NCBI RefSeq assembly: GCF_002013895.1
Contig: NZ_MAFQ01000014.1
Coordinates: 62,001-126,000, forward strand
DNA from: Mycobacteroides franklinii
GTDB taxonomy: Bacteria; Actinomycetota; Actinomycetes; Mycobacteriales; Mycobacteriaceae
Direction of reading: 5' to 3'
Length of the DNA: 64,000 bases
The position numbers were made by a program, and so were the translations under genes. Under the pieces are notes generated by a model. It was not told the DNA's origin, searched no databases, and saw nothing but the letters and a program-made list of their open reading frames with translations. How positions within the stretch are numbered: the first letter of the stretch is position 1; each line of letters opens with the position of its first letter. Below, one piece after another: positions 25,022-32,636 of the stretch.

Positions 25022-26277
25022 GCGGAATGGTGCGGATTGAACTGGCCGACGCTGGTGAGTCGTTCTGCGCCGCGCCCAACGTTGTAGCGGCGCATGAGGT
25101 AGTTCATTCCGGCCGCGATGTTGGCGACCGGATCGTAGATGTAGTTCGAGGTGCCGGGCTGATGGTTGGCGGCGAACGTAGTGGGGATGGTTTGCATCAG
25201 GCTGCGGCTGGAATTGAAGGGGGCGCCGTCGATTTGGCGGGCACCGTGAGCATTGGAGTCGGTCTTGTTGACCGCGAGGGTGTCGAATCCTGACTCACGG
25301 TTGATGCCCACGGGCAGTCCGGCTTTCCAGCGGGCCCGGGCGGCAGGGTCGGTGATGCCATGGGCATCGAGGGCTTGATCGATGTAGCCGTTGACGGCGG
25401 CCATGCCGCCCGGGAATTTCACCTTGTCGAAACGCACGTCACCGGGCGCGATCGCTGCAGCCGAGTTAGTTCCCAAGCCTGTGCCACTGCCTGCGGTAGC
25501 CGAGGCGACGCCGCTGCCGCCGCGGATGCCTGGTGCTCCGGCGCCGCCGAAGGCACCGGGCTGGATGAAGCTGCCCAGACCGCCCAAGATGGGTCCGATG
25601 ACCTTGGCGGGTGCACCAAGCACCGCGGGCACGATTCCGGTCAGGGGTGTGGCGATCCCGCCAAGAGCCTGCACAGGTCCCAAGAACTGGGCGGCGCCGC
25701 CTGCGCTGCCGATGTTGCCCAGACCGCCCAGAGCGCGGGCGGCGGCAGCTGGTGCCGTCCCCGCCGTCAGCGCAGCGGGTTTGGTGCCCTCTCCCCCGAG
25801 CAGTTCACGGAACTTATCGGTGGCCGCACGCACATTGCCCGCATGGGTTTTGCCGTCCCGGATCGCATCCTCGTAGGCCGACTTGCCATCAGAAAGCCTC
25901 TGCGTCAACGCATCAACGAGCGCCCGCTGACCGGACTGAGACGTACGCGCCGCAGGACCAAGGGAGGACACATCATCACCGGCAGCCTTGATCACCCGAT
26001 CAAGGGCCATCACATGCCCACGGTGAGAATCAGCTGCGGCATTGGCCGCCGACACCACCCGAGCATCAGCAGCAGCCAACGCCGAATTACGCTGCGCCAG
26101 CGCAGTATGGGCATCCATCGCCGCCGCCGCGGCACGACCACTACCAGAACCAGAACCATCGGCCGCACTCATCGAGCGCGACGACCACGAATCACCAGAA
26201 ACCCCAGGCCCCAACGAATCCCGAGCCGAACCAAGCACCCGACCCACCGCATCAACAAACACCGCCAAATCAGCCAT
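25009..26277 (-). CDS. ESX-associated lytic transglycosylase-like protein
   Basis: 422 aa. Residues 1-192 are the same DUF4226-type domain as in the 23816 product. The C-terminal ~140 residues are an SLT/lysozyme-like fold: YIDQALDAHGI, the catalytic Glu in GINRESGFDTLAVN, GARQIDGAPF, SLMQTIPTTFAANH, and NIAAGMNYLMRRYNVGRG. It would cut glycan strands. M. tuberculosis has a comparable DUF4226-plus-hydrolase protein next to ESX-2, as I recall. It has no Sec signal. ATG 26277 follows GGAGGG. Confidence 0.8.
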   Translation of the reverse strand: MADLAVFVDAVGRVLGSARDSLGPGVSGDSWSSRSMSAADGSGSGSGRAAAAAMDAHTALAQRNSALAAADARVVSAANAAADSHRGHVMALDRVIKAAGDDVSSLGPAARTSQSGQRALVDALTQRLSDGKSAYEDAIRDGKTHAGNVRAATDKFRELLGGEGTKPAALTAGTAPAAAARALGGLGNIGSAGGAAQFLGPVQALGGIATPLTGIVPAVLGAPAKVIGPILGGLGSFIQPGAFGGAGAPGIRGGSGVASATAGSGTGLGTNSAAAIAPGDVRFDKVKFPGGMAAVNGYIDQALDAHGITDPAARARWKAGLPVGINRESGFDTLAVNKTDSNAHGARQIDGAPFNSSRSLMQTIPTTFAANHQPGTSNYIYDPVANIAAGMNYLMRRYNVGRGAERLTSVGQFNPHHSAGGY

Positions 26278-26289
26278 CAATACCCTCCA
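25693..26289. repeat. Direct repeat copy B (5' part of the transglycosylase gene)
   Basis: Second copy of the ~590-bp repeat, 1.26 kb from copy A. Recombination between copies would delete one hydrolase domain and leave an in-frame single gene. Confidence 0.9.
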
Positions 26290-26353
26290 AGGAGGACCTG
26301 GTGACTGATCTGGCGGTCATGGTTTGTCCTAATCGTGTTGGGGGACAGAAAGG

Positions 26354-27742
26354 TTAGGCCTGCCCGGTGGCGGGGGGCGCAGCAGGCGGCGTCACCGGTG
26401 AAGAAGCCGGGGGCTGCTCGCCGCCACCACCGGTGCTGGTGCCCGGACGCATCCAGCCCAGGAAATCCGGGCCCGAAGAAAGACTTGACTCAGGCTGAAC
26501 CTGGCCGTTGACCAGGAACTTGTTGTTACCCAAGGCCATAACGAGATGGTCTTTGAAGTAGCCGACATCGCCGCCCTTGAGGTCACCGGGCGGAACAGGA
26601 TCAAGGATCGGGGTGCCTGCCGGGGGCAGGGTCACACCTGCTTGCTGCCAAGCGGTTTCGACGGGGGTGCCGTCGATGGCAGAACGCATCGCAGCAGCCG
26701 CAGCGGTGCTGGGCGCATCAGTTTTGGAGCCATCGGGCAGGGCGACCGATACCCCCGCTGGGGTGGCGTTACCTGCTGGGGTGACATGATTCTTCTTGTC
26801 GTCCCCGTCCTTCTTGTCATCGGCGGTGCCGTCCTCGGTCGAAGCCGGTGAGGTCTGACCGTCCTTCTTGTCATCGAGCTTGGGCTCTGCGGCACCGGGC
26901 TCGTGCTTGGCCTCGGGGTCGGTCAGACCGGCAGGCTGGGTCAGGCCGCTGCCCAGACCGGCGACAGGATCGGAAAATCCCGGGCCCCCGCCACCGGGCA
27001 CACCGCCGCCACCCATACCGGGCATGCCGCCACCCATGGGCATACCGCCTCCGGGCATGCCGAACGGAAGGCCACCGGTGGGTGCGGCGGGCTGGCCGGG
27101 TACCGCCGATGCAGGCTGAGTAGTTCCCGCAGGCGGGGTCCCCTCGGGGCCGCTGCCGCCTTCTCCCCCGCCGCCGCCCTCGCCGCCGCCGCTGCCTCCA
27201 TTGCCGCCGCCGTGGCTGTTGCCACCGCGATCGGAGCTGCCGCCGTTGTCATCGCCCGCGAGCTTCATGTAGTCCTCGATGATGCCGCGCGCATCGCGTG
27301 CCTTGTTGTTGGCGTCAGCGTCGGCCGCTTCCAGGGTCGACTTGGCCTTCTCTAGGCGCTGGATGTAGAAGTCGCGGAACTCTTTGAGTCCTTCGGGGGT
27401 CTTGAGACGCTCCCCGAGTTCGGTGGCCTTGGCATCCAGATCGCTTTTGACGGTATCGAGTTCCTTCTTGACCGCAGCGTTGGACTCGGCGGTGGCCTTC
27501 TCCAGGTCTTCGAGGCGCTTGTCGACATCACGCAGCGTGGAGTGAGCCTGGCGCAGCTTCTCGGCGGCGTCGTTGGCGGCATCGTTGGCCTGCCCGGAAC
27601 CGGTCAGCGGCGGTGGCGGGGTCACGCTCGTGTTCGGTGCGGCAGCTGCTGCAGGCGGCGGGGTGTTTGAGGAGGAGCGACCCAACACGATGCCGACGGC
27701 GCCGGAGATCAGACCGATGAGGATGGGGATTGCGAACGGCAT
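26354..27742 (-). CDS. ESX-linked membrane-anchored coiled-coil protein
   Basis: 462 aa. One N-terminal membrane helix (FAIPILIGLISGAVGIVLG), a coiled coil of about 100 residues (residues 60-160, KLRQAHSTLRDVDKRLEDLEKATAES...), a long Gly/Pro/Asp-rich linker, and a C-terminal globular part with PGDLKGGDVGYFKDHLVMALGNNKFLVNG. The last segment recalls the GDL-H-G core of NlpC/P60 but lacks the catalytic Cys. It may be an inactive partner of the two hydrolases in the same operon. ATG 27742 follows AAAAGGAA. Confidence 0.6.
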   Translation of the reverse strand: MPFAIPILIGLISGAVGIVLGRSSSNTPPPAAAAAPNTSVTPPPPLTGSGQANDAANDAAEKLRQAHSTLRDVDKRLEDLEKATAESNAAVKKELDTVKSDLDAKATELGERLKTPEGLKEFRDFYIQRLEKAKSTLEAADADANNKARDARGIIEDYMKLAGDDNGGSSDRGGNSHGGGNGGSGGGEGGGGGEGGSGPEGTPPAGTTQPASAVPGQPAAPTGGLPFGMPGGGMPMGGGMPGMGGGGVPGGGGPGFSDPVAGLGSGLTQPAGLTDPEAKHEPGAAEPKLDDKKDGQTSPASTEDGTADDKKDGDDKKNHVTPAGNATPAGVSVALPDGSKTDAPSTAAAAAMRSAIDGTPVETAWQQAGVTLPPAGTPILDPVPPGDLKGGDVGYFKDHLVMALGNNKFLVNGQVQPESSLSSGPDFLGWMRPGTSTGGGGEQPPASSPVTPPAAPPATGQA

Positions 27743-27775
27743 GGGGTCGGTTCCTTTTCTGCCAAGTGGACGGGG

Positions 27776-28081
27776 TTAGAAATTCAGCGCCGACTCGGCG
27801 CGATCGGCTTCCTCGGTGGACGGGTACCCCGAGGCCGCCGCACGTGCCTCACCTTCGGCGCGGGCGATCTTCTGGCGCTCGTTAGCTTGGTAACGCAGAT
27901 CAGCGACCTCGAACGCCGCGACTACACGGTCGCAGATGGTGTAGGAATCCCAGTTCCTCACCTCGGGGGAAAACCGCACTTCCAGCGGATAGTTGGTGTT
28001 GGTGACCGCCGCGTAGACGCTTTGTTCACGTGAGAGTGCCGCTGCCCCCAAGGTGCGCTCGACTTCCGGTTCTGCCTCCAC
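27776..28081 (-). CDS. Small ESX-linked protein
   Basis: 101 aa from GTG 28081, with AAGGGAAGGG upstream. It reads VYAAVTNTNYPLEVRFSPEVRNWDSYTICDRVVAAFEVADLRYQAN, a pattern I associate with small YbaB-like or DUF2694-type proteins beside mycobacterial ESX loci; the family call is tentative. It is the first gene of the minus-strand ESX operon that runs to eccC. Confidence 0.5.
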   Translation of the reverse strand: MEAEPEVERTLGAAALSREQSVYAAVTNTNYPLEVRFSPEVRNWDSYTICDRVVAAFEVADLRYQANERQKIARAEGEARAAASGYPSTEEADRAESALNF

Positions 28082-28168
28082 GGTTAGCCCTTCCCTTTTG
28101 CACGCTGTCCGCTACACTACGTGAATGATGACACATTCGACACAAGACGTAAACAGTGAGGTGTGTTG
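28082..28168. promoter_or_regulatory. Divergent promoter region between the two halves of the first ESX arm
   Basis: The 87-base gap separates the minus-strand operon (28081 to 18008) from the plus-strand substrate operon (28169 onward). It contains CGTAAACA at 28148-28155. The same octamer, in either orientation, occurs in the 45.3-45.7 kb divergent region and before the transfer operon at 57.48 kb. Confidence 0.4.
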
Positions 28169-28486
28169 ATGCCTGAACAGATCACATCCAACTTTGACGA
28201 GCTTGAGGCGCGAATCGGACAGTTGGACGATTACGCCCGCGGCATCACCGGGGACACCAAGGCGCCAGGGGAAGTGCTCAGCACCTATCGTCAGGGTTTT
28301 GCAGATAGCCCCTATCGTGAGGTCGGCGACCTGCTCAGCCAAGGCCGCGAAGCGCGCGAGAGAGCTGGCGCCAACATCGCCAAGCAGGCCCGTGGGCAGG
28401 CACAGTTTCACCGCAACACCATCACCGGTTTCGCCGACGCTGACAGCGCGGCCAAGACGGTGATGGACAAGATCGCCGACGAGTAA
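28169..28486 (+). CDS. Small Esx/EspC-like helical protein
   Basis: 105 aa from ATG 28169. Helical throughout (ITSNFDELEARIGQLDDYARGI...; ARERAGANIAKQARGQAQFHRNTITGFADADSAAKTVMDKIADE), about the size of WXG100/DUF2580-type ESX substrates and placed where such genes stand. It has no W-x-G. It probably is a secreted substrate or chaperone partner. Confidence 0.5.
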   Translation: MPEQITSNFDELEARIGQLDDYARGITGDTKAPGEVLSTYRQGFADSPYREVGDLLSQGREARERAGANIAKQARGQAQFHRNTITGFADADSAAKTVMDKIADE

Positions 28487-28496
28487 GAAGCTGACA

Positions 28497-29453
28497 ATGG
28501 TGGGGACCATTACGGCCATAAGTGAGCGTATCGAGGCCGCGTCGCTCGGGCGCTGGCCTGGGCCTCCGCACGGTTATCCACGGCTCAACGAGGCCAAGCT
28601 TGGCCGCTTCTCACTCGGCAAGGCCCGTCGTGCCCTGGCCTGTGGTTTTGTCGCGCGGCAACCACAGCTGCAACTGGTGCCGATGCGTCACGCACCGGCC
28701 GGGCCGGTCTCTCTCCATGAACTGGCGGTAGTTGCCGCCGCCGCGCTGGGGGTCTGCGTGGTCTCGGCGATCGTGCACTCGCAGGCCGGTTTTGTAGCGG
28801 GTGTGGCGGTGTTGTTCGCGGGATTCTTTGTGCTACAGACCGGAATACACCGTCCGGTGGTGCGGACGGTCCTCAACGCCACCGGGTTCCGCTACGACCT
28901 CGGCGCGATCGAGTATGTGCCCTGGGTGTACGGGCTGCCGGTTGCCGCCGCGTCAGGGCGCACCTTCGCTGCGGCTCTGCCGCTGCCCACTCCTGCTCGC
29001 AGGCCCAATGGCGCCGTGGGCCCTGACTGCGCGATTGTGGTGGTGGCCGAACAGATCTGCGCGGAACTGCGCCAGGATCAGCAGTATGCCCGCGATGTCG
29101 GACTGGTGCTGGGTAAAACACCCGTGGACACCAAAGAGCAGATGCACCAGATCGCTTGGGCGGTAGCGGATTTGATAGCACATCGCCAGCGGGTACAGGC
29201 CATCGCCGGTGAGGGTGACCGCGATTGGATTAACGCGGTCACTGAGGAACGCCAGGCGTTGATCGAGCGGGTCGCCGCATTGGAGCTGCGGCGCCAAGAA
29301 ATGACTGAGGCACTTGAGGTGATGGCTGAGGCCGCCGCCGAACTCAGCGATAGCGCCCCTGCGGCACCGGTGGTGCCGGACTTGTCGGATCTTTACGCCA
29401 ATAGCCTGGTGCACCGTCAGGCAGCGAACGTGATAGCTGGAGGTGCCCGCTGA
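28497..29453 (+). CDS. ESX-linked membrane protein
   Basis: 318 aa. A soluble N-terminus of about 70 residues, two membrane helices at about residues 75-98 and 100-116 (LAVVAAAALGVCVVSAIV; GFVAGVAVLFAGFFVLQTGI), then a cytosolic part ending in a helical coil (LIERVAALELRRQEMTEALEVMAEAAAEL). The stop overlaps the next ATG (TGATG). I do not recognise the family. Its place suggests a role in handling the adjacent EspB-like substrate. Confidence 0.55.
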   Translation: MVGTITAISERIEAASLGRWPGPPHGYPRLNEAKLGRFSLGKARRALACGFVARQPQLQLVPMRHAPAGPVSLHELAVVAAAALGVCVVSAIVHSQAGFVAGVAVLFAGFFVLQTGIHRPVVRTVLNATGFRYDLGAIEYVPWVYGLPVAAASGRTFAAALPLPTPARRPNGAVGPDCAIVVVAEQICAELRQDQQYARDVGLVLGKTPVDTKEQMHQIAWAVADLIAHRQRVQAIAGEGDRDWINAVTEERQALIERVAALELRRQEMTEALEVMAEAAAELSDSAPAAPVVPDLSDLYANSLVHRQAANVIAGGAR

Positions 29454-31123
29454 TGGCCGGGGAAGTGCATGCCGATTTCGGTGGTCTGGCAGGTGATGCG
29501 TCCGCGCTGCAGGCCTCTGCGGCACCGTCGGCGTCCCCGACCGGGGTGATCGGCCCGGGCCTGGATTCGGTGTCGATGGCCATGGCCGTGCATGTCAACG
29601 CCTTGGCACAGTCCCTGGATGCGCACCTAGCGGCTGCCAGCGCGCAGCGTCAGGCCGCTGCCACCGTGACCACGGCGACCGTATCGGCCTTTGAAGCGGC
29701 CGATGCCGCCAACAGTTCCCAGATGCTTGCCGTCGCCTCGGGCGGCACCTCAGCTCCGCTGCCGGGGGCCCTCCCCCCACCGTCCCCGGCAGCGGGCCTC
29801 CCCACGGTGCCAGCCGGATTGGGCGCGGTGCCACCGCCCTCGGTGGGCGCGGTAGAGCTTGGTGAGGCCTTCTCGACGGCCATCCACAGCGGCCCGGGCC
29901 CGGCCAGCTTGCAGGCTGCCGCCGCGACCTGGCGGGCCCGTAGCGGTGTGGAGAGCCAAAAGGCTGATCAGGTGCAGAAGGCCGGATCGAGTATCCGATC
30001 GGACTGGAAACAGGGCTCGGGCGGCAACACGGCGGCCGACGCGATCGACGAGCACGCCAAGTGGAGCCACGAAGCGGTGGCTCACGCGGCGGGCATCGCC
30101 AAGCTGGCCGACAACTATGCGCAGGCCTTCACCGATGCCCGCGCTCGTACACCAACGCCTGCCGAGTTCGCAGATCTGCGCAACAAACTGGCCAAAGCCC
30201 AAGCGCTGCAAGCCCAATACGGTCCGCGATACACCCCGATGGTGCTGGAAATTTCGCAGGCGATCGTTGACAAGCAGGGTGAAGCCAGTGGCGCGGCGTC
30301 GTGGTTTCAGCAGGCGCTGCAGTCCGCGGCCACTGATGTCGGCAAGACGTTGAGTGCGGCGCCGAACATCGTCAAACCGGGCGGCACCGGCAAGGGCCCA
30401 CTGTCCGGGGACGACAAGGGCAAGCAGGCCGGGCACAAGCCCGGTGCGCCCGATGAATCGGGCGCGGGTTTCGGGGGTGGGGCCACCGGGGCGCTCGATG
30501 GGGTGGACCCGGCGGCGGCCAATCCTCTCAATTCTGATGCGATGTCTTCGGTCGGCGAGGTCGCCGGAAGCATCATGGGAAGCGGTATGGGTGCGCTGCA
30601 GAGCCTGGGATCGGCGGGCGGGGGCGGCAACCCTGCCTCCGGACTGTCCTCTGCTCTGCCGGGCCTAAGTAGTTTGGGCGCTCCGCAGATGCCGTCCCCG
30701 GGTCAAGGCGGTGGCGGTGAACAGCCCTCGGCACCTGAGGATTTGGGCGCTGGCGGTGGGTCTACGACCCCTGCGGCTGGTGATTTCGGTGGCGGCTCGG
30801 GTGGCGGCGGCACCGGTGGTGGCGGTGGTGGAGCTGGTGGCGGGTCGTTGGGTGCTTCCACGGTGTCGGCTTCCCCGACTGTGGGAAGTACCGCATCTGT
30901 CGGCGGGCCTGCCACACCTGCCGGTAGCGGTATGGGCGGCGGCGGAATGGTGCCGCCTATGGGAGGCGGCGGCAAGAAGGGCGGGGAGGGCGCTGAACGC
31001 GACCGCAAGCTCAACCCGGATAAGCGTCTGCTCATGCGCCCTGAGCCCCACGTCGAAGCAGTACTCGGTGAAGTCGAGATCAAACGGTCAAAGCGTGACA
31101 AACCCAATGAGGAGTCGAAGTGA
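29453..31123 (+). CDS. EspB/EspK-like ESX substrate
   Basis: 556 aa. An N-terminal helical region of ~110 residues, a second helical region (about 140-300: LQAAAATWRARSGVESQKADQV, IDEHAKWSHEAVAHAAGIAKLADNYAQAF, EFADLRNKLAKAQAL), then about 220 residues rich in Gly, Ser and Pro and a basic C-terminus. This PE/PPE-like helical body with a disordered tail is the design of EspB. The next gene encodes a YbaB-like protein, matching the espB-espL neighbourhood of ESX-1. Confidence 0.6.
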   Translation: MAGEVHADFGGLAGDASALQASAAPSASPTGVIGPGLDSVSMAMAVHVNALAQSLDAHLAAASAQRQAAATVTTATVSAFEAADAANSSQMLAVASGGTSAPLPGALPPPSPAAGLPTVPAGLGAVPPPSVGAVELGEAFSTAIHSGPGPASLQAAAATWRARSGVESQKADQVQKAGSSIRSDWKQGSGGNTAADAIDEHAKWSHEAVAHAAGIAKLADNYAQAFTDARARTPTPAEFADLRNKLAKAQALQAQYGPRYTPMVLEISQAIVDKQGEASGAASWFQQALQSAATDVGKTLSAAPNIVKPGGTGKGPLSGDDKGKQAGHKPGAPDESGAGFGGGATGALDGVDPAAANPLNSDAMSSVGEVAGSIMGSGMGALQSLGSAGGGGNPASGLSSALPGLSSLGAPQMPSPGQGGGGEQPSAPEDLGAGGGSTTPAAGDFGGGSGGGGTGGGGGGAGGGSLGASTVSASPTVGSTASVGGPATPAGSGMGGGGMVPPMGGGGKKGGEGAERDRKLNPDKRLLMRPEPHVEAVLGEVEIKRSKRDKPNEESK

Positions 31124-31497
31124 AGGGTCTACCCAAACAACAGCTCGACGGGCTATCGGCGCTACTCAACGTGGCATACGAGTACGCCGAAAAGGTCGAT
31201 AACTACAGTGCCTCAAGCCTTGAGGACGAGCCCATACAGGTCTCCATCAACGGCAAGGGCAAGATCACGAACTGCGAAATGCGCCAAGGCCTGCAACGGG
31301 AACTGACCGCCACCGAGCTGTCCGAGGCCTTCACCGACGCTATCGACGGCATGTCGCGGCGGGCCGAAGTGGAATGCATCGAGATGCTCGATGAGATGCG
31401 CAAACAGTCCCAGGCGATTGCCAGCAAGTTCGAGCACAGCGCCGAATACGGCTCGGCACTGGCATCCCTCGGTGGCTTCAAAACCGCAGGCGGTTGA
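31120..31497 (+). CDS. YbaB/EbfC-like protein (EspL-like)
   Basis: 125 aa. YbaB-type pattern: a helix, then PIQVSINGKGKITNCEM (beta hairpin), then LSEAFTDAIDGMSRRAEVECIEMLDEMRKQS. EspL of ESX-1 belongs to this family and stabilises EspB/EspE-type substrates. GTG 31120 overlaps the previous stop as GTGA, so it is made together with the EspB-like protein, supporting a chaperone role. Confidence 0.65.
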   Translation: MKGLPKQQLDGLSALLNVAYEYAEKVDNYSASSLEDEPIQVSINGKGKITNCEMRQGLQRELTATELSEAFTDAIDGMSRRAEVECIEMLDEMRKQSQAIASKFEHSAEYGSALASLGGFKTAGG

Positions 31498-31580
31498 GCA
31501 GCGAATTTCCTGGCGCCCTAGCCCGAAACCACGGATAATGAGACGATATGTACAACGAGAGCAACGGGAGGTGATCTGAG

Positions 31581-31877
31581 ATGCCAAGCACTGACGGTCT
31601 CGTTCACCACGACCTCACCAAGGTCACCGAGGGGAACTCGCAGATCGCCACCGCATTCACCGGCCCCTCCGGCGTGGCCGCAGTTCGCGCGGGAGCCGAC
31701 CCCTTCACAGCCGTGCTGGCCACTCTCGACACCCAATACGACGCCTCAAGCGCTCCGGCGAGCCTGCAACTGGGCGCGGTGACCAAGATGCTGCACGGCA
31801 AGAACGACAACAGCTCCGGCATTCTGATGGGTGCTGACGGCGAGAACGGTGCAGCTATGGACACGGTGACCACGTGA
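31581..31877 (+). CDS. Small putative ESX substrate
   Basis: 98 aa (LVHHDLTKVTEGNSQIATAFTGPSGVAAVRAGADPFTAVLATLDTQYDASS...). Size, helical start and position fit the EspC/DUF2580 type of ESX target, but no signature is clear. ATG 31581 follows GGGAGGTGA. Its stop overlaps the following GTG. Confidence 0.45.
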   Translation: MPSTDGLVHHDLTKVTEGNSQIATAFTGPSGVAAVRAGADPFTAVLATLDTQYDASSAPASLQLGAVTKMLHGKNDNSSGILMGADGENGAAMDTVTT

Positions 31878-32449
31878 CCGCCACACTGCCCCAGCAGGCC
31901 CCGGTGTCCCCTCCCGGGGCGCCGCAGTACGGCGCAGCACCCCAGCCGTATCCGAACCCAACACCGGTGTGGCTCAAGGCATGCCTTGCGGTGCTCGCCA
32001 TCGTCGGTGCCGCGGCGATCGGCGCTACTACCGCAACGGCCATCACGTTGAAAGCCAACACGGCAGGAACCGCTGTCACCGCTCCCCCGCCGTCGGCCTC
32101 TGTCGTGCACGACGCCAACGTCAAACTCTGCACGCTGTACTACAGCGCTGGAGAGGCGATGGCGAACTGGGATCGGAAACACCCATCGACGGAGCAGCAA
32201 GACGGGACTTCTGGGGCGTCCGTTTATCTGGTGACCGGAAACTTCCTCATGTGGGCGCTCGACCAGACAGCCGACGCCGATAAGGACCTACGCGAGAACG
32301 TACGCGCGGTAGCCCAGGCAAGTATTGACTCCGCTGGCGTCTACTCCGGCAAGCCTGCAGGCCTCGTCCAACCGCCGACTTTCGTGCCCAACAGTGCATT
32401 CGGCGATCCAGGGCAGAAGATCTACGACTTCTGCGTCAAGGGTGGCTAG
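31874..32449 (+). CDS. Membrane-anchored exported protein
   Basis: 191 aa. A Pro/Gln-rich cytosolic start of ~30 residues, one membrane helix (WLKACLAVLAIVGAAAIGATTATAI), then an extracytoplasmic domain with two Cys (KLCTLYY near residue 86 and YDFCVKGG at the end) that may pair. The organisation resembles mycobacterial MmpS-like or PknH-sensor-like small anchored proteins, but I make no family call. It is translationally coupled to the 31581 gene. Confidence 0.5.
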   Translation: MTATLPQQAPVSPPGAPQYGAAPQPYPNPTPVWLKACLAVLAIVGAAAIGATTATAITLKANTAGTAVTAPPPSASVVHDANVKLCTLYYSAGEAMANWDRKHPSTEQQDGTSGASVYLVTGNFLMWALDQTADADKDLRENVRAVAQASIDSAGVYSGKPAGLVQPPTFVPNSAFGDPGQKIYDFCVKGG

Positions 32450-32636
32450 AGAGGCTGTTGACAGGTGCGTGGTGTTCGCCGTGACCAGTCCGGCGCACCA
32501 CTCTCACCACCAGCGCTAGCAGTTTCCGTAGCAGATTCACCTGCAGGTATACACACTTTCACGCGGTCCGTTCATGCGCCCGCGTGTCTGCTCACGTCGC
32601 CATCTTTGGTTAGCCATGTCGGAAGGACGTTCGGTT

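Noticed and set aside
23948..26304. Long plus-strand frames of 314-379 codons
   Set aside because: Arg/Gly/His-rich mirror frames of the two hydrolase genes, repeated simply because the genes are.
29750..30436. 228-aa minus-strand frame
   Set aside because: Shadow of the EspB-like gene with no start signal or domain.
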